Positions 7,925 to 15,597 are shown, counted from the first letter of the stretch. The stretch is DNA of 17,886 bases from Kosmotogaceae bacterium (GCA_003444085.1 DLVL01000092.1:1-17886), one strand, 5' to 3'. Translations and numbers: made by a program. Notes: generated by a model not told the origin, from the letters alone.

Positions 7925-7934
7925 AAGTCAGCCG
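7906..7934 (-). terminator. Weak intrinsic terminator-like element inside operon
   Basis: Reading the minus strand, CGGCTG (7929-7934) pairs with CAGACCG (7915-7921), leaving one bulged A and a seven-base loop. After two more bases comes a run of seven T (A at 7906-7912). The stem includes the stop codon of the STAS gene. It is short for an intrinsic terminator and lies before the last gene of the operon, so partial termination that lowers RsbW-like expression is the likeliest role, if it acts at all. Confidence 0.4.
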
Positions 7935-8272
7935 TTACCCATAATCAGTGAAGATGGATCATCACTCCTGATTTCAAGCAAACTATCCAGTCGTAGTGTT
8001 GTAAGGATTTCCCTTATCTCTTGAGACAGTCTTGTGATTAATAGCTTTCCTCCGGACTCCATGATTATTCTGTAAAGCCTGATCAGGGAGGCTATCCCCA
8101 TACTGTCAATGAACTCCAGGTTCTCGCAGTCAACCACGACACAGCTGAATTTGCTGATCTCTTTCTCATCACACCAGTACCGGAAACGCTCAGACTCTTT
8201 TCCTGTCATTCTTGAGCCCTCAGCGAAATAGACGATAGCAGCTCCTTGTTTGTCTTCTCTCAGGTTGAACAT
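7928..8272 (-). CDS. STAS-domain protein, RsbV/SpoIIAA-like anti-anti-sigma factor
   Basis: A 114-residue single STAS domain. The motif FIDSMGIASLIRLY places the conserved phosphorylatable serine at Ser57, in the DSxG context used by RsbV and SpoIIAA. In those systems the unphosphorylated protein binds the RsbW-type kinase and releases its target, and a PP2C phosphatase removes the phosphate. Both partners flank this gene, phosphatase upstream and kinase downstream. The ATG at 8270-8272 is preceded by AAGGTGAT on the minus strand at short spacing. It lies 22 bases after the phosphatase stop. Family assignment is firm; the exact target pathway is not known. Confidence 0.9.
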   Translation of the reverse strand: MFNLREDKQGAAIVYFAEGSRMTGKESERFRYWCDEKEISKFSCVVVDCENLEFIDSMGIASLIRLYRIIMESGGKLLITRLSQEIREILTTLRLDSLLEIRSDDPSSLIMGNG

Positions 8273-8294
8273 AAATCACCTTCTTCCGGATGTT

Positions 8295-9455
8295 TCAGAA
8301 CTGTATTCCAACAAGTGTTATGTCGTCTTCAAAAGACCTTGAAGTGTCTGGCAGATGCTTCTTCAAAAGCCCACGAAAACGTGAGAAAAGCTCGCCAAGA
8401 GCAGAGTCCTTTTCAGATTTCAGTAAGTCTATCACGGTTCCTTCCCCAATTCGACTACCATTGCTATCACGTACATCGATTATGCCATCAGTAAAAAGAA
8501 GCAGCTTTGATCCTTCATGAATCCTGTACTTCCGGGTAATACCCTCAACGATCCCGAAGCCGATAGCACCGTTGTTTTCGGAATCAAGAACCTGAATCAC
8601 TCCTTGCTGGAGTAGCAAAGGGTGAGGGTTTCCTGCATTGGAAACCTCAACTTCACCGTTCATTGTGTCTAAAATAACAAAAGAAGCTGTCATGTATGTC
8701 TCGAACCTTTCAAATAAGAAACTCGCGTCAAGCATTTTCATGAAATCTGCCAGGGGGAAGACTCCATCTTCTGGAGAAATGCTCGATCGAAAATCCTCTA
8801 TGAATCTGTGAACCATGACAGAAACAAGAGCTGCGTTGATACCGTGTCCTGATACGTCAAGGACATAGACCAGGTATCGCGAGTGTTCCAGAGGTATGAT
8901 GTCGAAGATGTCTCCACCAACGCTCGAGGATGGCATGTATATCCAGTTGATATCGACTCCTATTCCCTGGGGCACTTCGGACGGGACCAGGGCTCTCTGG
9001 ATCCTTCCTGCTGCCTCCAGGTCGTTCTCGAGTTCTCTGACCGCACTTTGCAGCGAGCTTATCAGTTCATGTATTCTGAGCTGGGTGCCGACCCTTAGAG
9101 TTACTTCTTCAGACACAAATGGTTTAGATATGTAATCAACTGCACCACTTCGCAGAGCAGATAGCTTGTCTTCCTGGTCGGTAGAACCAGTAAGCACTAT
9201 TACAGGTATGCTGGCGGTTTGAGTGTTCTCTTTCAGCTGTTTCAGTACGTCTAACCCGTGCATATCTGGCATGAGTAAGTCCAGAAGAACAATATCTGGA
9301 TTGCTTTTCACACAGAACTCGACGGCAGATACACCGTCTTCACACTCACTGGTCTCGTATCCTTTCTTTTTCAGAATGGACCTTAAAAGAATCCTTACAG
9401 AGCGATCATCATCGACAATCAGTATTCGATTCATCTCGAACACTTCACTTCTCAC
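8295..9455 (-). CDS. Response regulator with PP2C (SpoIIE/RsbU-type) phosphatase output
   Basis: A 386-residue cytoplasmic protein. Receiver (about 9-122): acidic cluster DDD 15-17, phosphoacceptor Asp59 in LLDLLMPDMHG, Thr89 in VLTGS, Lys111 in SKPF. A helical, probably coiled-coil linker (about 125-155, ELENDLEAAGRIQRAL) leads to a PP2C_SIG domain (about 160-386) with metal sites in VGGDIFD (Asp182), LDVSGHG (Asp200), FTDGIID (Asp323) and EDDIT (Asp377/378). All main catalytic positions are kept. It is expected to dephosphorylate the adjacent STAS protein when its receiver is phosphorylated. The GTG start (9453-9455) overlaps the permease stop by four bases and has GAGG eight bases upstream; ATG 9434 is a weaker alternative. 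Confidence 0.93.
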   Translation of the reverse strand: MRSEVFEMNRILIVDDDRSVRILLRSILKKKGYETSECEDGVSAVEFCVKSNPDIVLLDLLMPDMHGLDVLKQLKENTQTASIPVIVLTGSTDQEDKLSALRSGAVDYISKPFVSEEVTLRVGTQLRIHELISSLQSAVRELENDLEAAGRIQRALVPSEVPQGIGVDINWIYMPSSSVGGDIFDIIPLEHSRYLVYVLDVSGHGINAALVSVMVHRFIEDFRSSISPEDGVFPLADFMKMLDASFLFERFETYMTASFVILDTMNGEVEVSNAGNPHPLLLQQGVIQVLDSENNGAIGFGIVEGITRKYRIHEGSKLLLFTDGIIDVRDSNGSRIGEGTVIDLLKSEKDSALGELFSRFRGLLKKHLPDTSRSFEDDITLVGIQF

Positions 9456-12400
9456 TCAAAATACCTCAGCGCTTCTGCGGGTGAGAGTCTTGACGCGATA
9501 TAGCTCGGGACTAATGTTGACAAAACTGAGATTATGTAAAACGTCAGTCCCATAAACAGAAACTGGTTCCATGGCATCGACAATTCAAAGCCCTGAAAAG
9601 CTGGAGAAGAAAACATCTCGTACGTTGTCAGAGTGCCTGTTATGAAACCAAGCACCAACCCAAGAATTACTATGAAACTGGTCTCCAGAAGGAATGAAGT
9701 GAAAACCATCCGCCTTGTGAACCCGATTGCTTTCATCATGCCTACCAGTCTCTTCCGCTCGTAGAGGGCCTTAAACATAACGATTGCTATACCAACTATT
9801 CCAACGACCATGCCAAAATAGAGGAACGATCTCAAAATATCAATAATGCCTTTTACAGTAGCATTTATAAGGTCTATCACATCATCAACGAAGAATGCAA
9901 GAGAGTTGGTTCTTCTTGAAATATTCGCCACTTCTGTTCGGGTATCACTTAGGCTTAGCTCATTTGAAGTTTTCAAAAGCATAGTACTGTCCACATACGA
10001 CCCAGCCAGGAGATCACTGTCAATGACGCCCTTGGGAATGAAGACCCCGTTGAAGAAGGAGAAGGTTGTTTCAGGTATCTGACCGATCACACGGAAGTAA
10101 CCCAAAGAAATATCATCGTCGCTGACTTCCTCGCGTCCTGAGAAGACCGCCTGTATTGCAGAAAAATCCGTTCTGGCAGGAAGAATCAGCTCAACGTAGT
10201 CTCCCGGGAGCAAATCTGACAGCAATGCTCCAGATACAATAATCGCGTTGTTTCTGGTGATCAGATATTCCCAGGGATTCTGTCGGGCCTGAGCCAAATC
10301 GGGAATACCCTCCCACAGTGTGATGTTTCTGTGGACTGTGTTCTCTGAAAACCCTTCATCCAGTATGTATGCAGGAATGGTCGAAATCCTCCCCGAAGGT
10401 AAGCGGATGTTCAAGAATGCACTTTCCAGTACTGCCACATCATCGATTCCGCCGATCGCGAGCAGTTCGGTTTCAGAGGGGAGCCTGGATTGCATACCGA
10501 CAGGAAAGACAGTGGCGTCAAAGCCGATAAAAACATCGTTTCGGCTCTTATCCAGCATTTTTTCCTGAGAGTACGGGATTATCGAGATCAGCGTGATTAT
10601 GTAGACTACTACTGCGTACATTGCCACTGTTAACCCGGTTCTCAACCTGTTTCTTGAAGAAAACGCTATGGCGACTTTTGCAGCCGGAGATCGATTGTTC
10701 CCATTTCTCATGATCAGACTGAAGACGCTATCAAATGTCTTGAGATTGTATACAACAAGCAGCAACCCTGAGAAGAGTATGGCAAAGCCTTTGACTATCA
10801 TAAGGGGGATGGATTCCGCACTCTGCTCGGCAATAAAGGGAATCTGATTACTGAACATGATCAGAAAAATCACGGCAATACTGCAAAATGATTCAATGAG
10901 GCGCCTTCGCTTGAATGGGAAAGAGAGTGGAAAAAGCAGTAATCCCATGGTCAATCCGCTCAGTAGAACTGCGCCACTTTGCCTGACAGCACCTGAATAG
11001 CAAAGGATTGCAGCAAGACCAAGGAGGAGATACATAAAGAGCCTGAGCTGCCTCCTGGGTTTCTTCCCGAGTTCTTCAGGGATTCCCCTTACAGCACAGA
11101 CAATGTTCATCATGGAGATCCTCTTGCCAGAAAAAGATACTATTGCAAGAGGGATCAGCAGGCCAAGAAAGAACCCCAGGAACACCGATTCGGGCTTGAT
11201 GAAAAACACAAAGGTTCTCTCAAATGCTGAGAACATCATTGCTGCATTGTCTACCGGCAGAAGCATGGAGATGCCGGCTGTCAGATCCACGAAACCTCCC
11301 AGTATCTGTCTGGTTATGAGGATCCCAACTCCAATACCAACAGCTGAAGCGATTATAGAGTAGAAGAATCCCTCGTATAGAATCGCACGCGCAACACGTT
11401 TCCTGGTATAGCCGAGAGCCCTGAGAGTCCCAAGCTCCGTTCTCCGTTCTTCAGCAAGCATGAAATAGATGTTTGAGAGCAGGAGAATTCCCGCGAATAT
11501 CGCAAAGGCGCTCAGAGCAAAAAAGAGCAATCCCACATTACCCTGGGTGGCCATTCTTACCTGTTGTTGCTTAATTGGTACCATCCTGAATTCTTCTTCG
11601 AGACCTGTTTCACCAAAGAGACTTACCACCCTGTCTGTTAAGTTTGCTCCCGACAAGTAATCTCCTCTGTTAGATATCAGGAGTTCGTTGTAACTGTCAG
11701 GCATACCGACTTTCATGACACGTCGGGCATCTTCGGGGGTCATGAATATCCTTGAGTTTTCCATGCCCTGTCTCAGGCCGGAGTAGCCAAGCAAGTCTTC
11801 GTGGTCTGCAATTCCGGTAACTACCACGCGAGGTAACTGGATCCAGAAGAGCACACGTTCTGCTTCATCAATGAGTATCTCAAGGGTATCGCCGACACCT
11901 ATCTGAAGAGTTTCTGAGAGTTCCCTTGTTATTATCGCCCCTGGCAGGTCCTGAGCATTTGATGAGTTGAATTCGGTGAATGAAATACCCTCTGAGCCAA
12001 ATTCCCGGAGCTTTTCAAACTCTACACCTATAATCGCTGCACTTGTTGAAAGCGAACGGTCCAGAGATCTTGCGTTTCCCTCTTTGCCTGCAGTTACTTC
12101 TCTTGCAAGGATCGGCATAATCCCGTCCGTCAGATTCTCCGTTTCCAGCAGTTCTATCAGAGGTTGAAGCTCATCAAGGGAAAAGAGTGCGCGGTACCCT
12201 CGCTCGCTCTCAGCAGAGGTCACCACAACCTGATCAATCTCTCCAAGGTTCTGTCTTATCTGTGAATAGATGAATCTTTCAAAGGAATCGTTCATCGCCA
12301 GAGAGCCCACGATAAGGGCAGTACCGATCATAGAACCAGCAATGACAAGAAGGGTATTCGCTCTTCGCCTGAAGATGTTTCTGAAACTCATTTTTGAAGT

Positions 12401-12484
12401 AATACGGTCGGACAGCATGGAGATGATGATGAAAGCTACTGCAAAAAGAGCTACTACTGCCAGTAATATCAACACTTCATGCAC
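9452..12484 (-). CDS. ABC transporter permease, large double-FtsX type
   Basis: A 1010-residue membrane protein with about 13 predicted helices. Layout: helices at 4-23 and 43-63; extracytoplasmic MacB-core-like domain (about 67-315); first FtsX domain (about 316-452, EERRTELGTLRALGYTRKRV as coupling segment); a cluster of four extra helices (about 482-580); a helix at 617-637; a second extracytoplasmic domain (about 640-880); second FtsX domain (about 885-1005) with ERKRLVGMMKAIGFTRR and the family ending SRLSPAEALRYFE. Such permeases work with MacB/LolD-type ATPases in lipoprotein handling, peptide export or mechanotransmission; the substrate here is unknown. Two FtsX halves in one chain suggest one polypeptide forms the whole membrane part. 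It starts at GTG 12484, two bases after the ATPase stop, with AGG just upstream; GTG 12475 is an alternative. It overlaps the phosphatase gene by four bases. Confidence 0.9.
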   Translation of the reverse strand: MHEVLILLAVVALFAVAFIIISMLSDRITSKMSFRNIFRRRANTLLVIAGSMIGTALIVGSLAMNDSFERFIYSQIRQNLGEIDQVVVTSAESERGYRALFSLDELQPLIELLETENLTDGIMPILAREVTAGKEGNARSLDRSLSTSAAIIGVEFEKLREFGSEGISFTEFNSSNAQDLPGAIITRELSETLQIGVGDTLEILIDEAERVLFWIQLPRVVVTGIADHEDLLGYSGLRQGMENSRIFMTPEDARRVMKVGMPDSYNELLISNRGDYLSGANLTDRVVSLFGETGLEEEFRMVPIKQQQVRMATQGNVGLLFFALSAFAIFAGILLLSNIYFMLAEERRTELGTLRALGYTRKRVARAILYEGFFYSIIASAVGIGVGILITRQILGGFVDLTAGISMLLPVDNAAMMFSAFERTFVFFIKPESVFLGFFLGLLIPLAIVSFSGKRISMMNIVCAVRGIPEELGKKPRRQLRLFMYLLLGLAAILCYSGAVRQSGAVLLSGLTMGLLLFPLSFPFKRRRLIESFCSIAVIFLIMFSNQIPFIAEQSAESIPLMIVKGFAILFSGLLLVVYNLKTFDSVFSLIMRNGNNRSPAAKVAIAFSSRNRLRTGLTVAMYAVVVYIITLISIIPYSQEKMLDKSRNDVFIGFDATVFPVGMQSRLPSETELLAIGGIDDVAVLESAFLNIRLPSGRISTIPAYILDEGFSENTVHRNITLWEGIPDLAQARQNPWEYLITRNNAIIVSGALLSDLLPGDYVELILPARTDFSAIQAVFSGREEVSDDDISLGYFRVIGQIPETTFSFFNGVFIPKGVIDSDLLAGSYVDSTMLLKTSNELSLSDTRTEVANISRRTNSLAFFVDDVIDLINATVKGIIDILRSFLYFGMVVGIVGIAIVMFKALYERKRLVGMMKAIGFTRRMVFTSFLLETSFIVILGLVLGFITGTLTTYEMFSSPAFQGFELSMPWNQFLFMGLTFYIISVLSTLVPSYIASRLSPAEALRYFE

Positions 12485-12486
12485 CC

Positions 12487-13176
12487 CTACCTATTCACGG
12501 ATTCAAGTGAAACAATCATCCCACTGTCCATATGCAGGATTCTGTCAGAGTAATTGGAGATCCTATCATCATGGGTTACGATGACAAATGTTTGATTGTT
12601 GGTCTTGTTGAGATCAAGAATAAGGTCCATAAGCTCTTCGCTTGTCTTGGTGTCAAGTGCACCGGTGGGCTCGTCTGCCCAGATGATTTTTGGTTTGTGT
12701 ACAAGTGCTCTTGCAATCGACACGCGCTGTCTCTCTCCTCCGCTTAACTGCGACGGGAAATACTCTACACGCTCTTTCAAGCCTACTCCGGAGAGAGCGT
12801 CAATGGCGATATGTCGAGCGTTCTTCTGAGAGACACCTGTTGTTAGCAGAGCCAGTTCGACATTCTCTCTGGCATTAAGAACTGGGATCAAATTGTAGAA
12901 CTGGAAGACAAATCCCATGTTGTATGCCCTGAACCTCGTCTTGTCGTTGTCGTTCAGAGCGTGGATGTCTACTCCGTCGATTATCACCTGCCCTGAAGTA
13001 GGCACATCAATACCAGAGAGACAGTTGAGCAGGGTACTCTTCCCGCAACCGGATGGCCCCAGTATTGAGAGAATCTCTCCTTCTTCTATTTCAAAACTCA
13101 CGTCTCTAATGGCATCAACTTTTACTTCTCCGTTCTTGTAGGTCTTGGAGAGATTGATTACGTCGATAAAGGCCAT
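12487..13176 (-). CDS. ABC transporter ATPase, MacB/LolD family
   Basis: A 229-residue complete nucleotide-binding domain: Walker A GPSGCGKST (40-48), Q-loop Gln92 in FVFQFYNLIPVLNARENV, signature LSGGERQR (144-151), Walker B IIWADEP (164-170, Glu169), D-loop GALD and H-loop His202. The QFYNLIP segment and overall length place it in the MacB/LolD/FtsE group that powers FtsX-type permeases; its partner is the permease directly downstream. The ATG at 13174-13176 is preceded by AAGGAGGAAG on the minus strand. It lies 15 bases after the four-helix membrane gene, so the two are cotranscribed. Confidence 0.95.
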   Translation of the reverse strand: MAFIDVINLSKTYKNGEVKVDAIRDVSFEIEEGEILSILGPSGCGKSTLLNCLSGIDVPTSGQVIIDGVDIHALNDNDKTRFRAYNMGFVFQFYNLIPVLNARENVELALLTTGVSQKNARHIAIDALSGVGLKERVEYFPSQLSGGERQRVSIARALVHKPKIIWADEPTGALDTKTSEELMDLILDLNKTNNQTFVIVTHDDRISNYSDRILHMDSGMIVSLESVNR

Positions 13177-13191
13177 TGGCTTCCTCCTTGT

Positions 13192-13770
13192 CTATTCCTG
13201 ATTCTGTGAATCGCGGGATTTCCCCGACATTTCTTCATACATTTTCACTAGCTCCCTGTTAAGACGGTTAAGAGTGTTGAAAAGGTTTCTTATGCCGATC
13301 CTTGTGAACACTGCCACGACCAAGGCTGCTCCATAAGCGATAAGCAACACCACAACGTTTGGTCGCCTGCCGAGTAAGAACTCCGAAAAAGCCATAGCCA
13401 TGGGAAAGACCGGAGCAACAAATGCCGAGAACATGAACAATCTCTTCTGCATTTTCAGAACTGGTTGAATGCGGCCTTCCATCTGAGCAGCAATCTTTCT
13501 CAGTGTTTCAAATCTGGAAACATCACTTTCCTCTTGAGTCAGAGACTCCACCGTTTCAGAAAAAAGAACAAGGTTCGAAGGCTCATCGAGCAATCTCTGG
13601 AGCTTCTTTGCATATTCTCCGTTTGGGAACCCCAGGATAACATAGTAGACCACAAAGAAACTCACAGGAAGAATCAGCAGAACCCAGCTCACCTCAGTTG
13701 TGGAAGACAGATTGAGTGAGTATATGAAGGCTGCCGCCAGCAGATAGAAGATGGCTATAGTTCTTCTCAT
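13192..13770 (-). CDS. Four-helix membrane protein, unknown, linked to ABC transporter
   Basis: A 192-residue protein with four predicted membrane helices (about 4-20, 28-46, 110-130, 138-156). A charged cytoplasmic segment (about 52-108) lies between the two pairs, and a polar, partly coiled-coil-like C-terminal tail (about 160-192) ends in MSGKSRDSQNQE. No family recognised. It lies between the PRC-barrel gene (six bases away) and the ABC ATPase gene (15 bases away), so it probably serves the same process, for example as an accessory subunit. The ATG start has only a weak SD, which fits translation by ribosomes finishing the upstream gene. Confidence 0.8.
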   Translation of the reverse strand: MRRTIAIFYLLAAAFIYSLNLSSTTEVSWVLLILPVSFFVVYYVILGFPNGEYAKKLQRLLDEPSNLVLFSETVESLTQEESDVSRFETLRKIAAQMEGRIQPVLKMQKRLFMFSAFVAPVFPMAMAFSEFLLGRRPNVVVLLIAYGAALVVAVFTRIGIRNLFNTLNRLNRELVKMYEEMSGKSRDSQNQE

Positions 13771-13776
13771 CAGGTA

Positions 13777-14391
13777 TCAGCCGGATTGATCCGGAAGTCT
13801 CTCAACCATAACCTTTGAAGCTGAGATCTTGACAGAACACTCACCAATCTCACAAATCCAGTCAACGGGAACGAGTTTCTTACTCTTGCCGGAACTACCT
13901 TTCACTTCAACAGCAAGATGGGTCATGTGCCCGGTATCGTCCATGATCACGCTCATGATACGTCCTATCTCCTTGCCTTCAGCGGTCATCAAAGAACAAC
14001 CTGGCTCAAGTGCTTTAGAGTCTTCTGAGATGTTTGATGTTGTGCTTACAGGTGGTAATGGATAGAGTTCTGAATAGTCACCGACAGGCCTTAGCCAGTA
14101 TAGAGGTGTCAGTCCACCTTCTGTACTGTCACCAGTAACAAAGTATGCCTCTTCGTAGTTCTGCAATGTATCCAGCTCTTCAGCTTCTATCTTGAGCCTG
14201 ATTTCGTCAGATGCCGCAAAGAAAACTGTGCTGATGGGGACGAGCTTGGCCACTCTGTTGAAGACGCCCTTCTCAACAACAATATGTGTGACGTCACCGC
14301 TCTTGGGGTGAAGCACAACCCTCGTGAGTTTTCCCAGATCATGACCATCGTAGGAAAGTACTTTTGCACCCCATCTGAGTTTACTCTCCAT
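13777..14391 (-). CDS. Tandem PRC-barrel domain protein
   Basis: A 204-residue soluble protein with two related halves. Residues 8-67 (GAKVLSYDGHDLGKLTRVVL, then THIVVEKG and KLVPISTV) align by eye with 131-197 (GCSLMTAEGKEIGRIMSVIM, then THLAVEVKG and KLVPVDWI). The shared pattern G(x)V/L(x)5G(x)2LG/IG…THxxVE…KLVP is that of PRC-barrel domains, found in photosynthetic reaction-centre H subunits, RimM and many small prokaryotic proteins. The linker (about 100-128) is rich in Ser, Pro and Thr. It is the first gene of the leftward operon, with a near-ideal SD (AAGGAGGTGA on the minus strand). A role as an adaptor or assembly factor for the transporter is only a guess. Confidence 0.83.
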   Translation of the reverse strand: MESKLRWGAKVLSYDGHDLGKLTRVVLHPKSGDVTHIVVEKGVFNRVAKLVPISTVFFAASDEIRLKIEAEELDTLQNYEEAYFVTGDSTEGGLTPLYWLRPVGDYSELYPLPPVSTTSNISEDSKALEPGCSLMTAEGKEIGRIMSVIMDDTGHMTHLAVEVKGSSGKSKKLVPVDWICEIGECSVKISASKVMVERLPDQSG

Positions 14392-14395
14392 TAGC

Positions 14396-14405
14396 TCACC
14401 TCCTT
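14396..14405 (-). promoter_or_regulatory. Strong ribosome-binding site of PRC-barrel gene
   Basis: The minus strand reads AAGGAGGTGA four bases before the ATG, a ten-base match to the 16S rRNA 3' end. It marks the first gene of the seven-gene operon as strongly translated. Confidence 0.75.
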
Positions 14406-14434
14406 AAGCAATATTATCACGGATGGAATCTCTG

Positions 14435-14454
14435 GAGCTGCTTCTCGGCAGCTC
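14435..14454. promoter_or_regulatory. Perfect 7-bp inverted repeat in divergent promoter region
   Basis: GAGCTGC (14435-14441) and GCAGCTC (14448-14454) flank TTCTCG. Pairing extends by one G/T wobble and one T-A pair. It lies in the 97-base gap between the PRC-barrel operon and the CHR genes, upstream of a TACAAT (14462-14467) that could be a -10 for the rightward genes. It may be an operator acting on both directions, or a leader hairpin. No regulator gene is adjacent. Confidence 0.45.
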
Positions 14455-14488
14455 TAAGGTGTACAATTGGCCTTGAGGTGGACAGGTG

Positions 14489-15028
14489 ATGACAGCTTCA
14501 AGATTGTTCATAGTCTTTGCCAAAGTCAGCGCAGCAACAATTGGTGGTGGCTATGCAATGATTCCTGTTATCAGGGATTTTCTTGTGAAGAGGTATAAAG
14601 TCATAAGCGACGAGGAGTTTATGGATATGATAATTCAGGCACAGGCAGTCCCCGGCGTAATAGCCGTCAACGCTGCAACTATAGTTGGAAAGAGCATTGC
14701 GGGCCTTCGAGGAGCAATCTGCGCAGTGTTAGGCTCTATACTCCCACCGTTTTTCATCATACTGGTTATTGCCATGTTTTTCACCGATCTGGTGCATCTT
14801 CCTCTTGTCGCTGGTTTTCTCAAAGGTGCCAGGGTAGGCGTGACGGTTGTGCTCTCTAATCTGGCTTTTCAACTGCTGAAGAAGAACGCCAGGAACATTC
14901 CGCATATTCTCATCGTTGCACTGGGAAGTGTTGCCATCGTATGGTTTAACATAACCTCTCTATGGGTTTTGTTGATTGCTTCTGCATGTGTGTTTGCAGT
15001 TGACATGCGAAAGAGGCGATCAGAATGA
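14489..15028 (+). CDS. CHR (chromate transporter) family protein, half-size, first of pair
   Basis: A 179-residue membrane protein with about five to six helices: one CHR domain with AKVSAATIGGGYAMIPVI (about 11-28), QAQAVPGVIAVNAATIVG and LPPFFIILVIAMFF. Short CHR proteins work as pairs of opposite topology, each equal to one half of full-length ChrA, as in Bacillus ywrA/ywrB. Known members export chromate, with sulfate as a likely competitor; the native substrate here is not proven. The usual PGP is PGV in this half. The ATG at 14489 has GAGGTG (14475-14480) eight bases upstream; GTG 14486 is directly before it. The stop overlaps the next start (ATGA). Confidence 0.88.
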   Translation: MTASRLFIVFAKVSAATIGGGYAMIPVIRDFLVKRYKVISDEEFMDMIIQAQAVPGVIAVNAATIVGKSIAGLRGAICAVLGSILPPFFIILVIAMFFTDLVHLPLVAGFLKGARVGVTVVLSNLAFQLLKKNARNIPHILIVALGSVAIVWFNITSLWVLLIASACVFAVDMRKRRSE

Positions 15029-15561
15029 TCTCGTTGTTCCTTGTGTTTCTGAAGATTGGTTTCTTCGCATTTGGCGGAGGATATGGCGCTTTGAGTCTTA
15101 TTCAGGACGAAATCGTCTATGTTAATCAGTGGCTTGACCTGGAGACATTCATCGATCTTGTGTCGGTATCTCAGATGACTCCTGGTCCGATTGCCATCAA
15201 CTCTGCCACGTTTATCGGATATCAGTTACATGGAGTTGGGGGCGCAATCCTCGCTACTACGGGCGTTCTTCTTCCAGGAATACTATGGGTTTCTTTGCTC
15301 TTAAAGCTGTTATCACTTGTGTCAAAAAAGTATGAAACTTCAAAGATCTTTGAAGCCCTGAGGGTTGGAATAATCTCACTCATCATAGCTGCTGCCTTAA
15401 GGATCGGCATGGATGCGATTACAGGGATATTCACCGCAGTATTCTTTCTTGTGACTTTCCTGGTTGTATTGCGCTACAAGCCACCAGTATTCTGGGTGAT
15501 AATCGGAACGGGCATGATTGGTGTGATTTTCGAGCTCATCAGTAATGGGTTGCTATTCTGA
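15025..15561 (+). CDS. CHR (chromate transporter) family protein, half-size, second of pair
   Basis: A 178-residue membrane protein, the partner of the gene before it, overlapping by four bases so the two are translationally coupled. CHR motifs: LKIGFFAFGGGYGALSLIQ (about 9-27), SQMTPGPIAINSATFIGY with intact PGP, and LLPGILWVSLLL. About six helices. Together the two proteins match the two halves of a ChrA transporter, likely forming a heterodimer in the inner membrane for chromate or another oxyanion. The 36-base gap to the DegV gene has no terminator, so all three may be one transcript. Confidence 0.9.
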   Translation: MISLFLVFLKIGFFAFGGGYGALSLIQDEIVYVNQWLDLETFIDLVSVSQMTPGPIAINSATFIGYQLHGVGGAILATTGVLLPGILWVSLLLKLLSLVSKKYETSKIFEALRVGIISLIIAAALRIGMDAITGIFTAVFFLVTFLVVLRYKPPVFWVIIGTGMIGVIFELISNGLLF

Positions 15562-15597
15562 TAGAATTAATGTACAGACCTTATTGGGGGAATCAGC

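Noticed and set aside
12270..12584. 104-codon plus-strand frame across the permease/ATPase junction
   Set aside because: Shadow of two well-supported minus-strand genes; no SD, no motif.
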